This document shows, piece by piece, positions 8,007 to 18,853 of a stretch of DNA of 64,000 nt. The DNA is from SSF26 sp037443945 (GTDB lineage: Bacteria > Chloroflexota > Anaerolineae > J102), in contig JBBINH010000001.1 of NCBI GenBank assembly GCA_037443945.1, forward strand, positions 165,286 to 229,285, in the 5' to 3' direction. The position numbers were made by a program, and so were the translations under genes. Every line of letters begins with the position of its first letter. Positions within the stretch are counted from its first letter, which is position 1. The notes beneath the pieces were generated by a model that was given only the letters and a program-made list of their open reading frames with translations, had not been told where the DNA came from and did not search any database.

Positions 8007-9483
8007 CCCCATCACCCGGCTTGAAGGCCACGGCAAGATCGAGATCTTTCTCGACGAACAAGGGAACGTAGCCAATGCCTACTTCCAAATCCCGGAGCTG
8101 CGCGGGTTTGAGCAGTTTTGCGTGGGACGGCCGGCCGAGGAAATGCCCAATATCACCAATCGCATCTGTGGCGTGTGCCCGGAAGCCCACCACATGGCCG
8201 CCACCAAAGCTCTGGACATGCTTTATCATGTCGAGCCGTCACCGGCCGTCAAGAAGCTGCGTGAGTTGTTCTACATGGCCTTTTACTGCGCCGATCACAC
8301 CACCCATTTCTATGCTCTGGGCGGCCCCGATTTTGTGGTGGGGCCCGATGCTCCCAAGGCCGAGCGCAACATCTTCGGGGTCATCCACAAGGTGGGAGTC
8401 GAGATCGGCCGTCAGGTCATTGCCATGCGCATGCGCAACCATCATGTCATCCAGCTTATGGGCGGTCGCCGGGTGCATCCCGTGGCCGGGCTGCCGGGCG
8501 GCTGGAGCCGCGCTCTCACCGACCCGGAACGGGCCGAAATCGAAGCCATCGCCCGCCAGAACGTGGACTTTGCCCTCTTCAGCCTGCAACTGTTCCAGGA
8601 CGTGGTGCTGAGCAACCCGGTTTATAAGGAGATGATCCTCTCCGATGCCTACATGCATCGCACGTACTCGATGGGCATGGTGGACGCGCAAAACCGTGTC
8701 AACTTCTACGACGGTGTGATCCGTGTGGTGGACCCCAACGGCAACGAATGGGCGAAGTATCACCCGCGCGATTATGCTCAACACATAGCCGAACGGGTGG
8801 AGCCGTGGTCCTATCTCAAGTTTCCCTACCTGAAGCAGGTCGGTTGGAAGGGCTTTGTGGACGGGCCGGACAGTGGCATCTATTGCGCCACGCCTTTGTC
8901 CCGGCTCAACGTGTCGGATCGGATGGCCACCCCGCGGGCACAAGAGGCGTTCGAGGCCTTTTACGAGACCCTGGGGAGCAAGCGCCTGCCCAACGGTCGC
9001 TATCAACCCGTGCATTATCGGCTGGCCACCCATTGGGCGCGTCTGATCGAGCTGTTGTTTGCGGCCGAGCGCATGTTGGAACTGGCCATGGATCCCGATA
9101 TCCTCGACCCCGATGTGCGACCGGTGGTGAACACGGTCCCCGATGAGGGGATCGGCTGTGTCGAGGCCCCGCGCGGGACGCTAACCCACCACTATCGCAC
9201 CGATGCCCGCGGGATCCTGACCAAGGTCAACCTGATCGTCGGCACCACGAACAACTATGCCGCCATGGCCATGTCCATCAAGAAGGCAGCGCAGGCGTTG
9301 ATCCGGAACGGCGTGGTGATTACCGATGGTCTGTTGAACCGGATCGAAATGGCCTTCCGGAACTATGACCCCTGTATGTCGTGCGCTACCCACGCCCTGC
9401 CCGGCCAGATGCCGTTGGTGGTCACGGTGCGCGATGCCGAGGGCCGGGTTGTGGCCCATATCAGCCGCAACGAGGACGTGTAG
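7984..9483 (+). CDS. mvhA: [NiFe] hydrogenase large subunit (group 3c, MvhA)
   Basis: A 499-residue catalytic subunit. The L1 motif RICGVCPEAH lies at 60-69 and the L2 motif DPCMSCATH at 462-470, giving the four Ni-binding cysteines. A 29-residue extension after the last His would be cut off by a maturation protease, and such a gene is next. The start at 7984 follows AAGGAG; 7987 is also an ATG and equally possible. H2 oxidised here would feed mvhG, mvhD and hdrA. No hyp maturation genes other than the protease are in the window. Confidence 0.95.
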   Translation: MMQRITIDPITRLEGHGKIEIFLDEQGNVANAYFQIPELRGFEQFCVGRPAEEMPNITNRICGVCPEAHHMAATKALDMLYHVEPSPAVKKLRELFYMAFYCADHTTHFYALGGPDFVVGPDAPKAERNIFGVIHKVGVEIGRQVIAMRMRNHHVIQLMGGRRVHPVAGLPGGWSRALTDPERAEIEAIARQNVDFALFSLQLFQDVVLSNPVYKEMILSDAYMHRTYSMGMVDAQNRVNFYDGVIRVVDPNGNEWAKYHPRDYAQHIAERVEPWSYLKFPYLKQVGWKGFVDGPDSGIYCATPLSRLNVSDRMATPRAQEAFEAFYETLGSKRLPNGRYQPVHYRLATHWARLIELLFAAERMLELAMDPDILDPDVRPVVNTVPDEGIGCVEAPRGTLTHHYRTDARGILTKVNLIVGTTNNYAAMAMSIKKAAQALIRNGVVITDGLLNRIEMAFRNYDPCMSCATHALPGQMPLVVTVRDAEGRVVAHISRNEDV

Positions 9484-9488
9484 GAACC

Positions 9489-9971
9489 ATGACCACTCGG
9501 ATCATCGGCCTGGGCAATCCGTTGCTGACCGATGACGGGGTGGGGGTGTTGACGGCAAGGGCGGTTCAGGAAGCCCTGGCGGCCCATCCCCTCCCGGACG
9601 TCGAGGTCATCGAAGCGAGCGTGGGTGGGTTGCGGCTGATGGAGCTGATGGTGGGCTACAGGCGGGTCGTTCTCATCGATGCCTGGAAGGACGATAGCCT
9701 GCCGCCGGGTACGGTGTGTCGGCTCAGCCTGAGCGATCTGGAACGCAGGCGGCCGCCCCAGCATCTGGCCTCGGCCCACGATGCCACCCTGCCCACGGCC
9801 CTGGCGGCAGGCCGCCGCTTGGGTTTGGATCTGCCGGAGGATATCGTCATTTTCGCCGTGACCGTGGGCAACGTGATCGACTTTGGCGAGACGCCTACGC
9901 CGGCCGTGCTGGCGGCCGTGCCCCAGGCTGCGGCCGCCGTCCTGGCCGAGTTGAGGGCCAGGTCGTCGTAA
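9489..9971 (+). CDS. Hydrogenase maturation protease
   Basis: A 160-residue HybD/HyaD/FrcD-family endopeptidase that removes the C-terminal tail of the large subunit after Ni insertion. The N-terminal IIGLGNPLLTDDGVG holds the Ni-sensing Asp, and a second conserved Asp lies in VVLIDAWKDD; HLASAHDA carries the usual His. The start at 9489 is 5 bp after the mvhA stop. Context makes mvhA its target. Confidence 0.9.
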   Translation: MTTRIIGLGNPLLTDDGVGVLTARAVQEALAAHPLPDVEVIEASVGGLRLMELMVGYRRVVLIDAWKDDSLPPGTVCRLSLSDLERRRPPQHLASAHDATLPTALAAGRRLGLDLPEDIVIFAVTVGNVIDFGETPTPAVLAAVPQAAAAVLAELRARSS

Positions 9972-9993
9972 TCCCAGGCAAGGAGGTTGTGCT

Positions 9994-10494
9994 ATGGTTT
10001 CACCCGAGTTATTGCGGCGTTATGCCTTCTTTTCCGGGTTGAGCTATGAGAACATCGTCACCCTGGCCGGGCTGGCCGAGGAGGAGGCGGTGGAGGCCGG
10101 CCATATCTTTTTCCACGAGGGCGAGCGATTGGACCGTCTTTACCTGTTGGTGAAGGGCAAGGTCGGGGTGATCATCGAGCTGCCCGATACCCAGGTCGAG
10201 CAACCGGTTTCCGGCCAGTTGACCGGCGCGCTGAAGACGCGGGCAGTTGTGGTCAGCACGGTGGGATCCGGCGAGATGTTCGGCTGGTCGGCGCTGGTGC
10301 CGCCGCACGCCGCTACGGCCGGTGCCAAGGCATTGACACCGTGCCATGTCGTCGCCTTCGACGGCCGCGCCCTGCTCAACGTCTTTGAGGAAGATTGCCG
10401 TTTTGGCTATCTGATGATGCAGAAGGCGGCCGAAACCATTCGCAACCGCCTACACGATATGCACATCCAGTCGCTGGCGACGCTGGTCGAGTGA
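9994..10494 (+). CDS. Cyclic-nucleotide-binding domain protein without DNA-binding domain
   Basis: A 166-residue Crp/cNMP-binding fold. The N-terminal FSGLSYENIVTLAGLAEE and FHEGERLDRLYLLVKGKVGV match the jelly-roll, and VGSGEMFGWSALV resembles the phosphate-binding cassette (usually GE-x-R-SA; here the Arg is missing). It ends after the dimerisation helix with no helix-turn-helix, so it is probably not a transcription factor. It is the last gene of the hdr-mvh operon (22-bp gap, SD AAGGAGG). Such stand-alone domains accompany hydrogenase/hdr modules in some bacteria; its ligand is unknown. Confidence 0.82.
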   Translation: MVSPELLRRYAFFSGLSYENIVTLAGLAEEEAVEAGHIFFHEGERLDRLYLLVKGKVGVIIELPDTQVEQPVSGQLTGALKTRAVVVSTVGSGEMFGWSALVPPHAATAGAKALTPCHVVAFDGRALLNVFEEDCRFGYLMMQKAAETIRNRLHDMHIQSLATLVE

Positions 10495-10558
10495 GACGCC
10501 GAGCCGGCGTCCCGGCGCCATGCCGGTGTGCCACCGGTGCTCGCAGGGGATGTCCGTT

Positions 10559-10579
10559 GCGGCCGGGCCGTTCGGCCGC
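10559..10579. terminator. Possible bidirectional terminator hairpin
   Basis: GCGGCC (10559-10564) and GGCCGC (10574-10579) form a GC-rich hairpin with a 9-base loop between two convergent transcription units. No T-run follows, so the call is weak. Confidence 0.3.
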
Positions 10580-10631
10580 GCCGGCAAGAGGGGGACGCCG
10601 ACGTAGCCACATGGGGAAGGCCGTCCGCTTC

Positions 10632-12236
10632 TTATCCCCCATACACCGTCTCGCCGCCGATGACCGTCTGCCGAACGATGACCTGCTCCGCCAGGACTTC
10701 CGGATCGGTCTGGAGAGGATCGGCCGAGAGCACCACGAAGTCGGCCCATTTGCTCGGCGTCAGGCTGCCTTTCTCCTTTTCCTCGCCGGCGGCATAGGCA
10801 GCCCCCAGCGTGTACCAGTGCAGGGCCTCCTCAACGGTGATGGCTTCGGCGGGCACATAGGGGGCGCCGCCGGCGGTGCGCTGCGTCGTTGCCGCCTGGA
10901 TGCCCAAGAGCGGTGCTCCTGCCACTACCGGGCGATCCGAACTGAACGCCACGTGCAACCCCCGCAGGCTGGCAAAGGGATAGGTGAGCCGCAGGCGCTC
11001 TTCGCCCAGGGCAGCACGAAAGCCGTCACCCAGTTCGAAGATGAAACGCGGTTGGGTAACGATGACCACGCCGAGCCGTCGAATGCGTTCGATCAGGTCG
11101 AGGCGCAGGATGCCGCAATGCTCGAGGCGCGGACGGAAGCGGGCCGCCTCCGCGCCCATCGCCGCTTCAATTGCATCCAGCCCGGCCTCAATCGCCCGGT
11201 CGCCGATGGCGTGCATGGCCACCTGCCAGCCGCCCCGGTGCGCCATCGCCACCTGTGTGCGGATGGTTTCTTCACTCTTCACCAACAGACCGCACGTATC
11301 CGGCGCGTTGGCATACGGCGCCGAGAGGGCCGCCGTGCGCCCGATGAGCGAACCGTCGAGGAACAGTTTGATGGCCCCCAGTTTCAGTCGCTCGTTGCCA
11401 AAGCCACTGTGCAGACCGAAGCCGAAATCGAATCGCCCATTTTTGACGGTCAACTGCTCCACGTCCACCATCAGTCGCACACGTTGAGGCAAGATGCCTT
11501 CTGCCGTAGCTTCCTGATAGGCGCGGAATTCTTCCGGCGCAATCCAGCCGGCCCAGGCGTCTTGGGCGCTGGTGATGCCTTCGCTCGCCATTTGCTTTCC
11601 TGCTGCGGCCAGGGCGGCTTTAGTCTCGGCCAGGGTGTACGGCGGCAGGATCTTTTTGATCAGTTCCTGGGCCGTCTCCTTCAGCAGTCCGGTCGGCTCA
11701 CCGTGTTCATCCCGTTCGATGACACCGCCTTCGGGGTCGGGTGTGGCGCGCGTAATGCCGGCCAGCGCCAGTGCACGCGAGTTGGCCACCGCCATATGGC
11801 CGGAGACGTGGGAGAGGAACACCGGATGCTCGGGCGAGACGGGATCCAGGTCATGACGGGTGGGGTGGCGCCGTTCGGCCAGCTTGTTTTCGTTGTAGCC
11901 GCCGCCGCGAATCCAGCGACCGGCAGGCAACCGTTGCGCCTGGGCGGCTACGCCGGCCATAACTTCGGCCAGTGTGGTCGCCGCGCGCACATCCACTTCC
12001 ACCAGGCTCAACCCAAAGAGCAGGATGTGACAATGGGCGTCGTGAAAGCCGGGTACGACCGTGCTGCCCTCCAGATCGACCACGCGCGTGCGCGGCCCGA
12101 TCAGGGCATCCAGCTCGTCCTCGGTGCCCACAGCAACGATCTTGCCGTCGCGCACCGCCAGAGCCTGGGCGAACGGACGAGTCGGATCGAGGGTAATGAA
12201 GTGACCACGACGGAAAAGCGTATCGGCATAGAGCAT
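10632..12236 (-). CDS. YtcJ-like amidohydrolase
   Basis: A 534-residue metal-dependent hydrolase of the amidohydrolase superfamily. Metal ligands are visible: HDAHCH near 63-68, MHAIGDRA in the middle, and SSDRPV toward the C-terminus. Members act on N-acyl amines, N-formimino or cyclic amide bonds. No signal peptide is seen, so it is cytoplasmic. It is the last gene of the large minus-strand catabolic/transport cluster, 3 bp after an alpha/beta hydrolase. The substrate is not deducible. Confidence 0.88.
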   Translation of the reverse strand: MLYADTLFRRGHFITLDPTRPFAQALAVRDGKIVAVGTEDELDALIGPRTRVVDLEGSTVVPGFHDAHCHILLFGLSLVEVDVRAATTLAEVMAGVAAQAQRLPAGRWIRGGGYNENKLAERRHPTRHDLDPVSPEHPVFLSHVSGHMAVANSRALALAGITRATPDPEGGVIERDEHGEPTGLLKETAQELIKKILPPYTLAETKAALAAAGKQMASEGITSAQDAWAGWIAPEEFRAYQEATAEGILPQRVRLMVDVEQLTVKNGRFDFGFGLHSGFGNERLKLGAIKLFLDGSLIGRTAALSAPYANAPDTCGLLVKSEETIRTQVAMAHRGGWQVAMHAIGDRAIEAGLDAIEAAMGAEAARFRPRLEHCGILRLDLIERIRRLGVVIVTQPRFIFELGDGFRAALGEERLRLTYPFASLRGLHVAFSSDRPVVAGAPLLGIQAATTQRTAGGAPYVPAEAITVEEALHWYTLGAAYAAGEEKEKGSLTPSKWADFVVLSADPLQTDPEVLAEQVIVRQTVIGGETVYGG

Positions 12237-12239
12237 AGG

Positions 12240-13049
12240 TCATCCTGTCATCGGTGGCGGCTCGGTGATGAATCGTTGCAGAAGGGTAGCAAAACGTTCC
12301 GCTTGCTCGATAGGACCGGAATGACCTACCCCGTGCCAGATCTCCAATCCACAATTCGGGATGCCGGTGAAGTACTCGACGATGCCCGGGAAAGGCACGG
12401 CCGTATCGCGGTCGCCCCAGGTTACGAGGGTGGGCGTGCGGATGGCGGCCAGACGGTCGGCGATATGGAAGCGCACCATCTCATCCAGCGTGGCCATATA
12501 GATGGTCCGACCCCAGCCCATGCCGTCGGTCACGAGCTGCTCGAAATAGTCGGCATCGGGTGGGGTGGCGAAGGCAGCGCCGAGGATGATACGGACCGTT
12601 TCCGGCTTGCCGTATTCGGCGCGGCACCAGTCCAGTACCTCCGATGGCAGTTGGTTGCCCGAAGCCGCCACCGGACTGACCAGGACCAGTTTTTTCAGGC
12701 GTTCCCCGTGCTCCAGCGCATAAGAAGCCGCAATCTGGCCACCCATAGAATGGCCGACCAGGGTGAAAGGCGGCAAATCCAACGCTTGGGCGAAGGCTTC
12801 CAGATCGGCGACGTATTGGGCCAGGGTGTGGCCGGTCTCGACCGGGTCGGAACCGCCCACCCCGCGCAGGTCAACGGCATAGGCGTGATAGCTCGCAGGC
12901 AGATGGCGCAAGGTAGGCAGCCACCAGCGATGGGTGCTCAGGTAGCCGTGGACGAAGACAACCACCTCCTCGCCGCTTCCCTGTTCCAAGTAGTGCATGG
13001 TGAAATCGGGCAGTCGTATATGCGGCATAACTCCTCCAAGGCTATTCAA
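12240..13049 (-). CDS. Alpha/beta hydrolase
   Basis: A 269-residue hydrolase. The oxyanion segment VVFVHGYLS and the nucleophile elbow GHSMGGQIA are clear; WGDRDTAVP supplies the acid and GVGHSGPIE the His. Esterase, lactonase or C-C hydrolase activity is possible. It overlaps the alcohol dehydrogenase gene by four bases (13046-13049). A second hydrolase at 14210 is only distantly similar. Confidence 0.87.
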   Translation of the reverse strand: MNSLGGVMPHIRLPDFTMHYLEQGSGEEVVVFVHGYLSTHRWWLPTLRHLPASYHAYAVDLRGVGGSDPVETGHTLAQYVADLEAFAQALDLPPFTLVGHSMGGQIAASYALEHGERLKKLVLVSPVAASGNQLPSEVLDWCRAEYGKPETVRIILGAAFATPPDADYFEQLVTDGMGWGRTIYMATLDEMVRFHIADRLAAIRTPTLVTWGDRDTAVPFPGIVEYFTGIPNCGLEIWHGVGHSGPIEQAERFATLLQRFITEPPPMTG

Positions 13050-14179
13050 TCGAAGCGGACGACCTGACGCACGGCCTCGCCGCGGGCCAGGGCGTCGAAG
13101 GCCGGGTTGATTTCCTCCAGGCGGATGGTGCGGGTGAGCAGACGATCCACCGGCAACCGACCGGCCTGGTAGAGGGCTATGAAGCGTGGGATATCGCGAC
13201 GCGGCACGGCCGATCCCATATACGAGCCTTTGACCGTGCGCTCTTCGGCGACCAGGCTCACCGCCGGTACGGCAAATTGACGGCTGGGATGCGGCAGGCC
13301 GATGGTAACCGTTGTGCCCCCGCGGCGGGTAGCCTCGTAGGCCTGGATGAGCACCCGCTCGTTGCCCACACTCTCCAAGGCATAGTGAGCGCCACCCTGG
13401 GTCAGCGCTTTCACCGCCGCCACCGGATCCTCGCGGGCGGCGTTGACCGTGTGGGTAGCGCCGAGCTCGCGCGCCAGGGTGAGCTTGGCGTCCAGGATGT
13501 CAACGGCGATGATGGGGTAGGCCCCTGCCGCTTGCGCGCCCAGGACGGTGCTGAGGCCTACCCCACCCAGTCCGAAGACGGCCACGCTGGCCCCCGGCTC
13601 GACCCGGGCCGTGTTCATCACCGCGCCTACCCCGGTCATCACCGCACAGCCAAAGAGAGCCGCGATCTCCGGCGGTACCGTCGGATCGATCTTCACCAGC
13701 GATTCCTGGGCTGCCACAGTGAAATGCGAAAAGGCCGAAACGCCGAGATGATGGTTCAAGTCCCGCCCGGCTGCGTCGCGGAAGTGGCGGCTGCCGTTGA
13801 GCAAGGTACCGGCCACGTTGGCGCGAGCGCCGTTTTCGCACAACGCCGGCCGTCCTGTGGCGCAGGGGAGGCAACGACCGCAGACCGGCACGAAGGAAAA
13901 GACCACCTGATCGCCAGGGGCCAGATCCTGCACCCCCGGTCCTACCTCGCGCACGATGCCGGCGGCCTCGTGACCCAGGACCATCGGCATCACCCGCGGG
14001 CGCGAACCGTCAATCACCGAGAGATCCGAATGGCATAGCCCTGCGCCGGTGATCTCGACCAAGACCTCGCCCGGCCCGGGGCCGGTTAGGTCGACTTCCT
14101 CGACCACCAGCGGCTGTGACTCGACGTAGGGGGTGGGATGCCCCATGGTGTAGAGAACGGCAGCTCGTGTCTTCATCAT
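13046..14179 (-). CDS. Zinc-dependent alcohol dehydrogenase (MDR family)
   Basis: A 377-residue medium-chain dehydrogenase of the class III/benzyl-alcohol type. GLCHSD and GHEAAGIVREVG carry catalytic zinc ligands; CGRCLPCATGRPALC holds the four structural-zinc cysteines; VFGLGGVGLS is the NAD-binding Rossmann motif. The start at 14179 follows CAGGAGCAG. It would oxidise an alcohol to an aldehyde for the aldehyde dehydrogenase two genes upstream in the same operon. Confidence 0.9.
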   Translation of the reverse strand: MMKTRAAVLYTMGHPTPYVESQPLVVEEVDLTGPGPGEVLVEITGAGLCHSDLSVIDGSRPRVMPMVLGHEAAGIVREVGPGVQDLAPGDQVVFSFVPVCGRCLPCATGRPALCENGARANVAGTLLNGSRHFRDAAGRDLNHHLGVSAFSHFTVAAQESLVKIDPTVPPEIAALFGCAVMTGVGAVMNTARVEPGASVAVFGLGGVGLSTVLGAQAAGAYPIIAVDILDAKLTLARELGATHTVNAAREDPVAAVKALTQGGAHYALESVGNERVLIQAYEATRRGGTTVTIGLPHPSRQFAVPAVSLVAEERTVKGSYMGSAVPRRDIPRFIALYQAGRLPVDRLLTRTIRLEEINPAFDALARGEAVRQVVRFD

Positions 14180-14209
14180 CTGCTCCTGAAGAGAAGGGGT
14201 AGCTCCGAC

Positions 14210-15010
14210 TCAGCCCACAAACGCCGCCAGTTCCTGGGAGAATTTGTCCGGCTCTTCCACCATCAGCGCGTGGCCGCTGTTCTCGAACCAGACAAGCCGA
14301 CAACCCGGAATGCGCGCGGCCATGTACTCGGCCCAACCGGGATGGCACACCCGGTCATGGCGGCCGTGGAAGATGGCCGTGGGCAGATTGACCTGCGCCA
14401 CCCGGTCGCGTAAATCCTCGGTGATCAGAGTGCGGAAGTACTTGTAGGCGGCATAGGCCGGCAGACCGAGCCAGAGAGAAAGGAACCAATCCTGGGTGCC
14501 CGGCAAGTCGGTGCGGTGAAAGTTGAGACCCTTGAAACCGGCCATCGTTTCCGGATAAGCGCGGCGAATGGCCTCCAGCGAGCCGGCAGCCGTGGCCTCG
14601 TCCATTCCGTAAGGTTCCTCCGGTGTTTGAACGAAGCGAGGGGTGGCCGGGGCCACCATTACCAGTTTGGTCACCCGACCATCGTCATTGAAGCCGGTCA
14701 CGTACTTGAGGCCGACGCCTGCGCCCATCGACCAGCCGACGAAGGTCACGTCGCGCAGGTCGAGGGCCTTGAGGAAGGCGCGCACATCGCCGCACATCTC
14801 GTCGTAGGTGTATTCCGAATAGGGCTTATCCGAGAGGCCGTGCCCGCGCAGGTCCACGCAGACGCAGCGATAGCGTTCGTGCAAGTCGAGCACGGCGTAG
14901 TTCCAGGTATCCACCGTAGCCGAGAAGCCGGGGACAAAGAAAATCGGTTTACCATGACCACCGTCACGATAGTGGATGCGCACACCCGTTTGCAGATCCA
15001 GGAAAGACAT
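14210..15010 (-). CDS. Alpha/beta hydrolase
   Basis: A 266-residue hydrolase. FFVPGFSATVDTW (oxyanion region), VGWSMGAGVG (nucleophile Ser), HGRHDRVCHP (Asp) and ENSGHALMVEE (His) form a complete catalytic triad. The first residues (FLDLQTGVRIHYRD) match haloperoxidase/esterase-type hydrolases. SD AAAGAGGT precedes the start. It lies between the aldehyde and alcohol dehydrogenase genes in the same orientation, consistent with ester or lactone breakdown. Confidence 0.87.
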   Translation of the reverse strand: MSFLDLQTGVRIHYRDGGHGKPIFFVPGFSATVDTWNYAVLDLHERYRCVCVDLRGHGLSDKPYSEYTYDEMCGDVRAFLKALDLRDVTFVGWSMGAGVGLKYVTGFNDDGRVTKLVMVAPATPRFVQTPEEPYGMDEATAAGSLEAIRRAYPETMAGFKGLNFHRTDLPGTQDWFLSLWLGLPAYAAYKYFRTLITEDLRDRVAQVNLPTAIFHGRHDRVCHPGWAEYMAARIPGCRLVWFENSGHALMVEEPDKFSQELAAFVG

Positions 15011-15058
15011 CGCTTCAGACCTCTTTGGGATGAACGGTGAGCGATCCGGAGGCGGTGC

Positions 15059-16457
15059 TCAACCCAACCGAATCGCCACCATCTGGATATGGGTCATTTC
15101 CTCGATGGCATAACGTACACCTTCGCGGCCCAGGCCACTGCGGCGGTTGCCGCCATAGGGCATGTGGTCGGCGCGAAAGACGGGGGTGTCGTTGATGATC
15201 ACGCCGCCGAAGTTCAGGCGTTTGATCGCCTCAAAAACGCGCTGGATGTCGCGGGTGAAAACTGCCGCCTGCAGTCCGTAGGGGGTGGCATCGGCCTGGC
15301 GCAAAGCCTCTTCGAAGTCGTCACAGGCGATGACCGAAGCCACCGGTGCAAAAGCCTCTTCGGCCACAACCCGCATCTCAGGTCGCACATCGGTCAACAC
15401 CGTGGGCCAGTAGACCGCGCCTTCCCGTTTGCCACCCGTCAGCACCCTGGCTCCGCCGGCCTGCGCCTCCTGGACCCAACCTTCGATGCGCTCCGCCTCG
15501 CGCACGTCGATCATCGGCCCTACGTCCACGCGCTCGTCCAGGGGGTCGCCGACAACCATGGCCGCGCTCGCTTGCACGAACTGTTCGGTAAACGGCTCAT
15601 AGATGGCGCGCTGGCCGTAGATGCGCTGGACGGAGATACACACCTGGCCGGAGTTGTAATAGGCGCCGATGGCGCAACGTTTGGCCGCAAACGCCAGATC
15701 GGCATCGGGGGCCACGATGACAGGTGAGGTGTTTCCCAGCTCCAGGGTAACCTTTTTGAGGCCGGCGATGGCCAGAATGCGCTCACCGACGGGCGGGCTG
15801 CCGGTAAAGGTCACCTTGGCCACCCGTGGGTCGGTCACCAGCCATTCGCCCACCGTGCTGCCCGATCCCACAACCAGGTTGAGGGCCCCACGGGGCAGAC
15901 CGGCCTCGTTCAAGACCTGGCACAGCTTCACCGCCGTCAACGGCGTGGTGCTGGCCGGCTTGAGCACAACGGTGTTGCCGGCGGCAATGGCAGGGGCTAC
16001 TTTATGGGCCACGAGATTGAGGGGAAAGTTGAACGGGCTGATGGCAGCGATCACCCCCACCGGACGCCTCACCCAAAAGCCGAAGTAGCCCTCACCGGCC
16101 GGTACGGCGTCCAGCGGTACCGTCTCGCCGTGGATGCGTTTGGCTTCCTCGGCGGCGATGGCAAACGTGGTGATGCCGCGATCCACCTCGGCGCGGGCGT
16201 ATTTGAGGGCTTTGCCGGCCTCGGCCGCAATCGTGCGGGCGAACTCCTCACGGCGCTCGCGGATGAGGGCAGAGGCCCTGGCCAGGATTTCGCCGCGTTG
16301 GTAGGCAGGCATCGCCGCCATCAGCGGCGCCGCCTGCGCCGCGGCGGCAATGGCGGCGTCGACGTCTTCGCGGCGGGCGGTAGGCAAGGCGCCGATCACC
16401 TCACCCGTGTACTTGTTGCGGACCTCCAGCAGAGGACCGCCGTCTACCCAACGACCG

Positions 16458-16480
<23 letters not shown>
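15059..16480 (-). CDS. Aldehyde dehydrogenase
   Basis: A 473-residue NAD(P)-dependent enzyme. FNFPLNLVAHKVAPA contains the catalytic Asn, TLELGNTSPVIV the general-base Glu, and NSGQVCISVQR the catalytic Cys; EEAFAPV is also present. The sequence resembles the lactaldehyde/glyceraldehyde-3-phosphate (non-phosphorylating) branch. SD GGGAAGAA precedes ATG 16480, which overlaps the 3' end of livF by 23 bp, tying it to the transporter operon. Confidence 0.92.
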
Positions 16481-17147
<667 letters not shown>

Positions 17148-17150
17148 AAC

Positions 17151-17893
<743 letters not shown>

Positions 17894-17897
<4 letters not shown>

Positions 17898-18853
17898 CCC
17901 TGCACCTCCTGCCCTCGGCGGGAACGAGGGGCTCGCTCGACCAGAGTCCACAAGCCGCCGGGCAAGAAGAAGATGATGACCAGCATGATGACTCCCAGCA
18001 CCATTTGCCAGGTGTAGGGAGCGTACTTGAAGGCGTAGCTCTTGATCACTTCGTAAAGGATGGCGCTGCCCAACGGCGCCGCCACGCTGCTTGTGCCGCC
18101 GAGCAAAGCCACGAACACGAACTCACCCGAAGTTGTCCAGTAGGCCAGTTGCGGATCAATATGGCCGACGGTGAACGCCACGAGCACGCCGCTCAATCCG
18201 CATAGGCCCGCTGCCAGCACATAGGTCAGATAGATGGCGCGTTGAACCGAGCCACCCAGATAGGCCACCCGTACCTCGTTCTCGCGCACCGCCCGCGTGG
18301 CGTAGCCCAATGGTGAATGGGCATAACGCCGGATGAGATAAAGCATCACCGCCACACAGCCCAGCGCCAGATAGTAGGTGAACAGGCGCAGCCGATCGGT
18401 GGCGAGCGGCATCATCAGCACGGTGGGCGGCGGAATGCCGATGCCATCCGTGCCGCCGGTGATATCGTAGGCTTTGACCAGAACGCCGTAAAAAGCCATC
18501 GCAAAGGCCAGGCTGAGCATCCCGAAGAAAATCTCGCGATAGCGGCTGAGGATCAACCCGATCAGCGCCGCCAGCCCCATGGCCGCGAGAGGACCGATGA
18601 GCAGCAAGATGAAGGCCTCTTGGATGCCGGCGCGGCGTAGGGCGAAGCCGGCCGCGTAGGCTCCGGCGGCATAGAAGAGCGCCTGCCCGAAAGAAACCAG
18701 CCCAGCGCGCATCAACAGCACCACGCTCAGCACGGCCAGTCCCTTGGCCAGCCCTAACGTGAGCAAGAAGACCACCCAGCTCGGCAGCACGACCCCCAAA
18801 GCGATGGCCAGGAGTAAGATGGCGAACGCCGCACCCCACATGCTACGGTTCAT
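17894..18853 (-). CDS. livM: Branched-chain amino acid-type ABC transporter permease (set 1)
   Basis: A 319-residue inner-membrane permease with about eight to ten hydrophobic segments. TGGTDGIGIPPP in the middle and the loop YAHSPLGYATRAVRENE, which contacts the ATPase, are LivM hallmarks. The start overlaps livH by four bases and its stop overlaps livG. Confidence 0.92.

Noticed and set aside
10395..13067. Very long plus-strand open frame (about 890 codons)
   Set aside because: It is antisense to the amidohydrolase and alpha/beta hydrolase genes, has no recognisable motif, and reads like a codon-position shadow.
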